From NCBI GenBank assembly GCA_009921385.1, contig RFXY01000076.1, positions 1 through 5,611 of the forward strand: 5,611 nt of DNA. The letters run 5' to 3'. The stretch comes from Pseudomonadota bacterium. GTDB taxonomy: Bacteria > Pseudomonadota > Alphaproteobacteria > Rickettsiales > UBA1997. Positions 1 through 5,611 of this stretch are shown in pieces. The notes beneath the pieces are model-generated. The model saw only the letters and a program-made list of their open reading frames with translations. It searched no databases and was not told where the DNA came from. The number at the start of each line of letters is the position of its first letter. Position 1 is the first letter of the stretch. The position numbers and the translations under genes were made by a program.

Positions 1-2513
1 ATGGTAGATTTGGTTTGATATTGAATTAATTGATTTTCTTCACCAGTGCTTAATATTAAATCTATTTTTTCTGTAAATTCTATCTCATTTTCTAAATATT
101 TTTGACTAAATTTTATTTTTTGTTGAGTTTTGGCAATGTGATTTTGATAATCTGCACTAATTGTCTGATTGGCATTTTCTAAAATTTCTGTAAGCCAAAT
201 TTGATGCAATAAAATGTCGCCAGCATCTAAAAAATAAAACTGCAATTTTTTAGCAATAATTTTTGGACAGAAAGATTGATTTTTAAAATAATCATTTAAA
301 ATATCGCTTGTTAATTTTGCTTTAGTTAGATAATTGATTTTTGAGTTAAAATTTGATAAAGGTGAAAGTTTTAAAATATTTTTGACATAAAAACAATAAG
401 GATTAGAAGTTAGATCATATATATCGTTTACAGAAAATTTTTTAGGTTTATAGGTGTTGCTAACCTGAATTTCTGGTTTTTTAATTGGTTGGTAAGGCAG
501 GCTTGGTTTGCTTACTATATGTTTAACAAAAATTAAATCGAGTAAATTATTTGCTAATTTTTGTATTAAAACTCGAAATTTTAGCAAAAAAGGCGATATT
601 TTATTGATTTTACCACTAATATTGATGTTGCTATAAGTAAAAAATATTTGTGGTTGCTGAAAATAACTGCAAAAATCAAAAGCACTTTGCCCAAATCTTT
701 TTTGATTAAGATTAATATTGAGTTCGGTTTTGATTTTATTGCCAATCAAACCGCCATCTTGAGTTTGTGGTAAAAAAGATTCGTTAGCATTGGCGATAAT
801 TAGCAAATCAAAGCTTAATAATCGGGCTTCTAGATTAGATAAAATGGTGATATTGCTATGGTTTGATTTAGTTGGAAAATAGGTCAAATTACTGAGCACA
901 CATTTTAATTCTTCAAGATTTTGTATTTGATAATTTAAAGAAATCAGCTCTTCAATAAATTTTTTGATGGCAAAATCTTCTTCGTTGTTTAAAATTTCTG
1001 AAAAATTTCTGGTAGTAATTTTTTCGATAGAATTGATATAGCTTTCTAAGCTAGGTTCTTTTGGTAAATTATTGATGAGTTTTTGTAAAAAATCAATAAT
1101 ATTTTCTAAGATTTCGGGGGTAAATTTTGGGTAATTTTTAATAAATTGTTGATGATAAAAAGATTTTTCGTAAATATCATCGCTAAGAAAGTTTACAAGC
1201 TCGGTTAAATTTTTAGCTACAATTGGTTGTCTTAACACAAATAATTCAAGCCAATAAAGCAAATCAAGATCGGCAACAAATAGTTTGTGATGCAATAAAG
1301 CAGAAAGAGTATAAGGATTGAGATTTTCGTTGGTTATTTGATAAAGCAAAGAAATAAAACTAAATAACTCGTGTTGAGTGGCTTGCTGAGCGATTTTATT
1401 GTTAAAAACAATATTTTTTTGCTGTAAATTTAAAGTAAGAAAAGGTAAAAAATTGCCATCATAAACCACTATTCCTATTTTTTTGCTTGGATTATTGATT
1501 ATGGTTTGAGTAATGAAATCGGCTTCAGCAAAATAATTGGAGCATTCGATTATTTTTAGGTAATTTTTTTGAGCTTTGGTAGTTAAAAAATTGGCTAATT
1601 GCTCATCTTTTTGCCAAGTTAAGGTTTGTTCTGCTGGCAAAAATAGTTTTTGCAATATAATTTCAGCCAAATTGCAATTGGCATTATTGTTAAGATTGAT
1701 AATGCTGTTTTGCTTGATATTGTGTTGATGAATTATTCTTTGTAAAAAATATTGAGGATGATTTTCTGGTGGTAGTTTAGCGAAATTTTGTTGAGATAAA
1801 CCATGTAGCACAACATAGCCGTGCTGTTGTTGGGCGATAGAGTAAATTAACTGCAAGGTTGAGTTAATGCTACCGCTTGAACCAACAATAATTAGGGGTT
1901 GTTTTAAAGAATGGTTGGCAATTAATTCGCTGAGAGTTTTTCTTAAATGATTAGCAAAAGATTCGGCAAATAAAGTATTTTCTTTGAAATTGTGATTTTT
2001 AATTTTGCAGTAAAATTTTTTGATAAATTCTAGGGTAATTAAGCGATGTTCTGCCAAGTCGCTGTCATCGATTTGATTGAGTTGGTCTAGGTTTATTTGT
2101 TCGTTTTCAAGAGAATAAAAAATATCTAAAAAATCAAGAGCAATTTTAAAATATGTGGTATTGTGATTGGTTTGTTTAAAAATTTGCTCTTCTTTAATGA
2201 TTTCAATTAAACGAAACAAGCTGGCTATTTTTGATAAAACTTTGTTTTTGCCAAGTGATGAAATGATTTTTGCACTTTCTTGGTTGATGTTGATTAAATT
2301 TGATAAATCCGAGATTTCTAGCTGGTCAATTGCCTTAATTGTTGGTAGAAATTTGGTTTTTTGTAAAATATTTTGCTTAACATCATAAATACAAGCCTGA
2401 TTGCTAAAAATTATAGTGCAACGAGTGTTGGCAAATTTTTCGATAAACCAATCGCTAAAACTGGTTAAAAAATTTACATATAAAGGTATATTAACAATAT
2501 TGCCCTGATGCAT
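1..2513 (-). CDS. addB: Double-strand break repair protein AddB, alphaproteobacterial type (3' end outside window)
   Basis: AddB is the partner of the helicase-nuclease AddA; together they resect double-strand DNA ends and prepare them for RecA in the cytoplasm. The frame is open for 837 codons from ATG 2513 to the left edge with no internal stop. Visible blocks: N-terminal 'NIP..VNFL' and 'FLPTIKAI' (about residues 8-61); 'PLIIVGSSGS' (206-215) leading to 'GYVVLHGLS' (232-240) and 'HPQYFLQR' (252-259); 'NLEARLLSFDLLIIANANE' (560-578); 'FSVNDIYD' and 'NPYCFYVKNILKL' (693-716), the start of the PD-(D/E)XK nuclease domain; and 'FTEKIDLI' (813-820), probably equivalent to the 'RADRID' strand. 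The nuclease catalytic lysine lies beyond the edge. Relatives are about 1000 residues (from memory), so roughly 150 are missing. No Walker A GKT/S is seen, and no Cys-Pro-Phe iron-sulphur cysteine: Cys707 is offset from that position. The start lies 6 bases after the recR stop, without a clear Shine-Dalgarno. Family assignment is strong; activity is inferred. Confidence 0.9.
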   Translation of the reverse strand, partial: MHQGNIVNIPLYVNFLTSFSDWFIEKFANTRCTIIFSNQACIYDVKQNILQKTKFLPTIKAIDQLEISDLSNLININQESAKIISSLGKNKVLSKIASLFRLIEIIKEEQIFKQTNHNTTYFKIALDFLDIFYSLENEQINLDQLNQIDDSDLAEHRLITLEFIKKFYCKIKNHNFKENTLFAESFANHLRKTLSELIANHSLKQPLIIVGSSGSINSTLQLIYSIAQQQHGYVVLHGLSQQNFAKLPPENHPQYFLQRIIHQHNIKQNSIINLNNNANCNLAEIILQKLFLPAEQTLTWQKDEQLANFLTTKAQKNYLKIIECSNYFAEADFITQTIINNPSKKIGIVVYDGNFLPFLTLNLQQKNIVFNNKIAQQATQHELFSFISLLYQITNENLNPYTLSALLHHKLFVADLDLLYWLELFVLRQPIVAKNLTELVNFLSDDIYEKSFYHQQFIKNYPKFTPEILENIIDFLQKLINNLPKEPSLESYINSIEKITTRNFSEILNNEEDFAIKKFIEELISLNYQIQNLEELKCVLSNLTYFPTKSNHSNITILSNLEARLLSFDLLIIANANESFLPQTQDGGLIGNKIKTELNINLNQKRFGQSAFDFCSYFQQPQIFFTYSNINISGKINKISPFLLKFRVLIQKLANNLLDLIFVKHIVSKPSLPYQPIKKPEIQVSNTYKPKKFSVNDIYDLTSNPYCFYVKNILKLSPLSNFNSKINYLTKAKLTSDILNDYFKNQSFCPKIIAKKLQFYFLDAGDILLHQIWLTEILENANQTISADYQNHIAKTQQKIKFSQKYLENEIEFTEKIDLILSTGEENQLIQYQTKST

Positions 2514-2519
2514 TTTTGT

Positions 2520-3128
2520 TTATGTAAAATTTTTTCTACCACTTAAAGCGATGCTTAAAGTGTTTTCATCGAGATAATCAAGTTCGCTACCAATGGGCAT
2601 GCCATAAGCAAGGTGAGTGATTTTGCTTGGTTTATGTAGTTTGAGATTGTTGATGGTATCAACCAAAAAATTGGCAGTATTTTGACCATTTATGGTGGCA
2701 GAAGTGGCGATGATAATCTCTTGAAATTGCTGTTGTTGAATTCTGTTAAATAAACTATTAAAATTAAGAGTTTGCGGTGTTTTGCCAGATAAAGCACACA
2801 AATTGCCCCCTAAAACATGAAAACAACCTTGATAGATATTGGTTTTTTCAATCGCCCACAAGTCGGCAACTTCTTCTACTACACATAAAATTTGTTGATT
2901 TCTGGCGGTGTTGGTGCAAATAAAACAAACCGGTTGTTCATCTAGGTTGCCACAAATATGACAAGTTTGCACTTTGTGATAAAGATCTTGTAAATGCTGT
3001 ATGAGTGGTAAAAGAGTTTTTTCTTTGTGTAAAGCAAGATGCAAAGTGATTTTTTTAGCAATTCTTGGCCCCATGCTAGGTAGTTTGGCGATGCTTTTGG
3101 TGAGTTGTAAAATAGAATTTTGATGCAT
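2520..3128 (-). CDS. recR: Recombination mediator protein RecR
   Basis: RecR works with RecO (and RecF) to load RecA onto SSB-coated single-stranded DNA at gaps, as a ring-shaped clamp in the cytoplasm. The 202-residue product matches the usual length of about 200. Domains in order: helix-hairpin-helix 'LPSMGPRIAKK' (16-26), with basic Arg22 and Lys26 where DNA-binding residues are expected; a C4 zinc finger, Cys56/Cys59/Cys68/Cys71; a Toprim domain from 'LCVVEEVADLWAIEK' (81-95) and 'HVLGGNL' (104-110) to 'IIIATSATINGQ' (138-149); and the C-terminal 'YGMPIGSELDYLDE' (175-188). I chose ATG 3128 rather than the in-frame ATG at 3209. The longer form would add 27 residues that RecR proteins lack and would overlap the SPOR gene by 77 bases. 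The chosen start lies 4 bases after the SPOR stop and has no Shine-Dalgarno, which suggests translational coupling. Asn147 replaces the usual Asp/Glu of the Toprim 'T(V)xGxxTA' segment. Confidence 0.97.
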   Translation of the reverse strand: MHQNSILQLTKSIAKLPSMGPRIAKKITLHLALHKEKTLLPLIQHLQDLYHKVQTCHICGNLDEQPVCFICTNTARNQQILCVVEEVADLWAIEKTNIYQGCFHVLGGNLCALSGKTPQTLNFNSLFNRIQQQQFQEIIIATSATINGQNTANFLVDTINNLKLHKPSKITHLAYGMPIGSELDYLDENTLSIALSGRKNFT

Positions 3129-3132
3129 AAAT

Positions 3133-3849
3133 TTAGTTAAGAATAATGCAGTCGGCTGTAGTTTTTTTGCTATGCAAAATAAATTGCTGGCAAAAATTTT
3201 CTGCTTCATTTTTGCTAGTAAAATCGCCGATTTTTAGACGAAATAAAATTCCTTTATTGTTTAAATCTATTTTTTCGATAAAATGTTGATAATTTTTTAA
3301 AATTTTTGCCTGATTTTTGACGATTTTTTGCCAGTATTCTTCGGCCAATTCGGCAGAAGACATGGCAGCGATTTGCACTTTAATGGCATCTTCTTCGTTA
3401 TTGCTTGTTTTTGTTGGTTTCTCTTTTATTAATTTTTCTGGGGTTTTTTCTGGGGTTTTTTCTGGGGTTTTTGCTGAAATTGTTTTTGATTGTGTATTTT
3501 GCTCTAAATTTTCGTTGTTAATTTTTGTTGGTTGTTTGGCTGTATCGGTAATTTTTGCTATTTGATGATCGTCAATATTTTCGCCTTTTTTATGTAAAAT
3601 ATCTTCGTAAATAGAATTATTGTTGATTTCTGTTTCGGTTTCTATTGATTTTGATACCTTAATAATTGGCACTAAAGCTTTAATGGTTTCGATTTCATTT
3701 TGATTGGTGTTGGTGATGAAATAATAAGATTTTAGCACGATCCAAAAAAACAAGCCAAAAGAAAAAATTATGGCTAGTAAAAATAATTTTTTTTTGAAAT
3801 TACCATTATTTGGAGCTTTTTTTTGTTTTTTATAGCCAAAATCTTCCAT
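3133..3849 (-). CDS. SPOR domain-containing single-pass inner-membrane protein
   Basis: This 238-residue protein has the architecture of bitopic, FtsN-like SPOR proteins. It has a basic cytoplasmic tail (1-21, Lys-rich), one hydrophobic membrane segment (about 22-45), and a long polar, low-complexity periplasmic linker (about 46-155) rich in Lys, Glu, Thr and Asn. The C-terminal SPOR domain (about 156-236) begins 'IKVQIAAM' and contains 'ILFRLKIGDF' (201-210), the counterpart of the usual 'YRVQVGPF'. SPOR domains bind glycan strands stripped of stem peptides at the division septum, so a role in division or peptidoglycan remodelling is inferred. Cys220 and Cys234 might form a disulphide, as in some FtsN-type SPOR domains. 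The linker holds three tandem KTPE units (127-138). ATG 3849 lies 3 bases after the argS stop, and the tail-plus-membrane-segment layout supports it; there is no Shine-Dalgarno. The position after argS fits alphaproteobacterial relatives. I do not assign a gene name, because FtsN itself cannot be distinguished from other SPOR proteins here. Confidence 0.87.
   Translation of the reverse strand: MEDFGYKKQKKAPNNGNFKKKLFLLAIIFSFGLFFWIVLKSYYFITNTNQNEIETIKALVPIIKVSKSIETETEINNNSIYEDILHKKGENIDDHQIAKITDTAKQPTKINNENLEQNTQSKTISAKTPEKTPEKTPEKLIKEKPTKTSNNEEDAIKVQIAAMSSAELAEEYWQKIVKNQAKILKNYQHFIEKIDLNNKGILFRLKIGDFTSKNEAENFCQQFILHSKKTTADCIILN
3433..3472 (-). repeat. 12-bp tandem repeat, about three copies, encoding KTPE units
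   Basis: On the plus strand the unit ttttctggggtt occurs at 3434-3445, 3446-3457 and 3458-3469, with partial units on both sides. On the coding strand each unit encodes Lys-Thr-Pro-Glu, giving residues 127-138 of the SPOR protein's periplasmic linker. The three copies are identical at the DNA level, which suggests recent expansion by slippage. Because the period is a multiple of three, a change in copy number would only lengthen or shorten the linker and would not break the frame. Confidence 0.9.
3787..3824 (-). repeat. Two poly(A) tracts (9 and 8 A) in the 5' part of the SPOR gene
   Basis: The coding strand has nine consecutive A at 3795-3787 (the KKK before the membrane segment) and part of a second tract of eight T on the plus strand at 3817-3824 (Lys codons near residue 10). 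Both fall within the first 21 codons. Runs of this length are prone to polymerase slippage in AT-rich genomes. The gene reads in frame as given, so this marks a slippage-prone spot and not a frameshift. Confidence 0.6.
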
Positions 3850-3852
3850 ATT

Positions 3853-5611
3853 TTAGTGCATTTCTGTTAGAGGGGTGATGTTAAAAATATCTAAACCTTC
3901 GGCGATAATTTTTTGAATTGCGATTAGCAAAGAAACTCGGGCAAAAGTTAAAGGTAGATTATTTTTAATAATAAACTTATATTCAGCATTAACAACCCCC
4001 AAGTGCCACCAAGCATGAAACTCTGCCGATAATTCTTGCAAATAAAAAGCAATTTTATGTGGTTCAAAATTAACCACTGCCGATTCGATGATTCTCTCAA
4101 AATTGATGATTTTTTTTAATAAAGCAAGTTCGGCTTCGGTTTGTAGCAAAGAAAGATCGAGTTGTTGATAATTGGTTAAATTTAATTCTGGCATTTCTTT
4201 GGTAATATTTTTTAATACCGAACAACAACGAGTATGGGCATATTGCACATAAAAAATCGGGTTGTCTTTTGATTGTTCTATGGCTTTGTTTAAATCAAAA
4301 TCAAACGGAGCATCATTTTTGCGAGTAAGCATTAAAAATCGTAAAGCATCGCAACCAATTTCGTCAACAACTTGTTTGGCGGTAATAAAATTGCCAGCTC
4401 TTTTTGACATTTTTAAACTTTCGCCGTTTTTGATAAATTTCACCATTTGACACAAAATAATTTTTATTTTTGCTTGTTGTTTAGTGATGATGCTGGTAGC
4501 CGCGGTGAGCCTTTTAACATAGCCCAGATGATCGTAGCCTAAGGGCATAATAAAAAATTTAGCTCCTCGAGAAAATTTGCTTTGCAAATAGGCTAAATCA
4601 GAGGCAAAATAGGTGAAAGAACCATCGGATTTTTTTATTACTCTGTCTTGATCGTCGCCAAACATGGTGGAGCGAAACAAGGTTTGCTCTTCTTGGCAAA
4701 AATCTTCTAAAGATACAGAGCCGACCCCTTTGTTGGTTTTAGGGGCTTGTAAAACACCTTGATAAATATAGCCTTGTTGAGTTAAATCTGCAACAACTTG
4801 AGCGATTTTATTGGTGTTGTGAAGCTCTTCTTGTTCAGAAAAATAGTTGTCGTGCACAATTTTTAAAGCAAGTAAATCGGCCTTGATGATATTTAGCATT
4901 TCTTGCAAAACGAGCGAGCGAATTTTAGGAAAATATTGACTAGAATTGAGATTTAGTAAAGAATCGCCAAATTGTTGGTAGATTTTTTGGCCAATTTCAA
5001 TTAAATATTCGCCCGGATAGTGATTATCTGCTAGTTGTGTATTTTGTTTGCAGGCTTGTAAATATCGCACATAAACAGATTCAAGCAAGGTATTGATTTG
5101 TTTGCCAGCATCGTTAATGTAATATTCTTTTAATACTTTATAACCAACTTTTTGTAAAAGTTTTGCCAAAACATCGCCATAAATTGCCCCTCTTGTATGC
5201 CCGATATGCATAGGGCCGGTGGGGTTTGGTGAAGCATATTCGAGATTAACCAGCAAGTTTTTGCCTAAATTAGGATAGGTAAAAGGCTGTGTGAGTAAAT
5301 CAAATAAATTATCGTAATAAGCTTTGGGATGCAGAAAAATATTGACAAAACCAGCTGGAGCTATTTCAATTTTATTAATGTAAGGATGTTGTAATTGTGA
5401 GCTTATTTGTTGAGCTAAAATTTGCGGAGAAAGCCCAAATTGTTTGCTATAAACTAGGGCAATGTTACAGGCTAAATCGCCATTAGTGCTTTGTTTGGTT
5501 GGTTCTAAAACGAAATCTGTTGGTTGAATTACGAGGCCTGATTTTACTTGCGCAACAATGAGTTGATCGATAATTTGTTGAAATTTTTCTTTTATGGAAA
5601 AAAAGATGTTT
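3853..5611 (-). CDS. argS: Arginyl-tRNA synthetase (class I), N-terminus just outside window
   Basis: ArgS charges tRNA-Arg with arginine using ATP, in the cytoplasm. The frame is open from the right edge to the TAA at 3855-3853, giving 585 visible residues against roughly 550-600 for the family. The N-terminal additional domain is present ('NIFFSIKEKF' at visible residues 1-10, 'STNGDLACNIA' at 41-51). It is followed by the class I signature 'PNPTGPMHIGH' (128-138, HIGH at 135-138), 'FGDDQDR' and 'KKSDGSFTYFASDLAY' (about 317-341), the KMSKS-type loop 'KMSKRAGNF' (400-408), 'ALRFLMLTRKNDAPFDFDL' (422-440) and the anticodon-binding DALR domain with 'NPIFYVQYAH' (450-459). The first visible residues match the usual 'MNIF' opening. 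The base before Asn is A, so the Met is not directly adjacent and lies one to a few codons beyond the edge. The in-frame TTG at 5256 is not the start, because it would delete the N-terminal domain. This is the first visible gene of the operon. Confidence 0.97.
   Translation of the reverse strand, partial: NIFFSIKEKFQQIIDQLIVAQVKSGLVIQPTDFVLEPTKQSTNGDLACNIALVYSKQFGLSPQILAQQISSQLQHPYINKIEIAPAGFVNIFLHPKAYYDNLFDLLTQPFTYPNLGKNLLVNLEYASPNPTGPMHIGHTRGAIYGDVLAKLLQKVGYKVLKEYYINDAGKQINTLLESVYVRYLQACKQNTQLADNHYPGEYLIEIGQKIYQQFGDSLLNLNSSQYFPKIRSLVLQEMLNIIKADLLALKIVHDNYFSEQEELHNTNKIAQVVADLTQQGYIYQGVLQAPKTNKGVGSVSLEDFCQEEQTLFRSTMFGDDQDRVIKKSDGSFTYFASDLAYLQSKFSRGAKFFIMPLGYDHLGYVKRLTAATSIITKQQAKIKIILCQMVKFIKNGESLKMSKRAGNFITAKQVVDEIGCDALRFLMLTRKNDAPFDFDLNKAIEQSKDNPIFYVQYAHTRCCSVLKNITKEMPELNLTNYQQLDLSLLQTEAELALLKKIINFERIIESAVVNFEPHKIAFYLQELSAEFHAWWHLGVVNAEYKFIIKNNLPLTFARVSLLIAIQKIIAEGLDIFNITPLTEMH

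Larger units (their letters stand above)
1..5611 (-). other. Probable operon argS - SPOR gene - recR - addB
   Basis: All four genes share one strand with spacers of 3 bases (3850-3852), 4 bases (3129-3132) and 6 bases (2514-2519), leaving no room for internal promoters or terminators between genes. None of the three internal start codons has a recognisable Shine-Dalgarno sequence; the bases upstream are A/T-rich coding sequence of the preceding gene. Cotranscription and translation by reinitiation or coupling are therefore inferred. Promoter and terminator are outside the window. Confidence 0.75.

Noticed and set aside
393..395. AddB Cys707 as an iron-sulphur cluster ligand
   Set aside because: In cluster-bearing AddB the first Cys directly precedes Pro-Phe; here that place is Asn704 and Cys707 is three residues later. 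The remaining ligands would lie outside the window.
1868..1898. AddB 'IVGSSGSINST' as a Walker A nucleotide-binding loop
   Set aside because: It has no Lys-Ser/Thr pair and lies about 200 residues into the protein; it matches the alphaproteobacterial AddB 'GSTGS' block instead.
2167..2388. Plus-strand 73-codon open frame opposite addB
   Set aside because: It lies wholly antisense within the continuous addB frame, and I recognise no motif in it.
3129..3209. An in-frame upstream ATG at 3209 that would lengthen RecR to 229 residues
   Set aside because: The extra 27 residues have no counterpart in RecR and overlap the SPOR coding region; ATG 3128 gives the family's normal length and N-terminus.
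3317..3565. Plus-strand 82-codon open frame opposite the SPOR gene
   Set aside because: It is antisense to a well-supported gene; its repetitive hydrophobic translation comes from the KTPE repeat region read backwards.
4262..4450. Plus-strand 62-codon open frame opposite argS
   Set aside because: It is antisense to the conserved KMSKR and DALR region of argS, and I recognise no motif in it.
5254..5256. TTG as a start for a 467-residue ArgS
   Set aside because: The same frame continues open to the right edge and encodes the ArgS N-terminal domain; a start here would fall just before the HIGH motif.

Overview
The window is a compact, AT-rich (about 30% G+C by eye) piece of a bacterial chromosome. 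It carries four genes, all read from the minus strand and separated by only 3, 4 and 6 bases. In transcription order (right to left) they are argS (arginyl-tRNA synthetase), a single-pass membrane protein with a C-terminal SPOR domain, recR (RecFOR-pathway recombination mediator) and addB (double-strand-break repair nuclease/pseudo-helicase subunit). argS runs off the right edge, probably missing only one to a few codons. addB runs off the left edge after 837 codons, before the end of its nuclease domain.

The motifs point to an alphaproteobacterium. The AddB copy follows the alphaproteobacterial AddB pattern (GSxGS-type loop, 'HPQ' block, 'SVxxI...NPY.FY.K.ILKL' entry into the nuclease domain). 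RecR has the 'VEEVADLWAIEK' toprim block and a 'GSELDYLDENTL' tail. ArgS followed directly by a SPOR protein is, from memory, a common alphaproteobacterial arrangement. Low G+C, lysine/asparagine/isoleucine-rich proteins, long A tracts and near-zero spacers fit a host-associated or reduced-genome lineage such as Rickettsiales, Holosporales or relatives. The sequence alone does not settle which one.

Layout: 5611-3853 argS (partial at its N-terminus); 3849-3133 SPOR protein; 3128-2520 recR; 2513-1 addB (partial at its C-terminus). No stretch over a few bases is free of coding sequence. I see no RNA gene, mobile element, CRISPR array, promoter or terminator. Any promoter would lie beyond the right edge, and addA, the usual partner of addB, may lie beyond the left edge.

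Functionally this is a mixed housekeeping operon: translation (ArgS), envelope/division (SPOR protein) and recombination (RecR for RecA loading at gaps, AddB for processing double-strand ends). I found no new system. The points worth a second look are the recR-addB coupling, a few substitutions at normally conserved positions in RecR, AddB and ArgS, a 12-bp in-frame tandem repeat, and long A tracts early in the SPOR gene.
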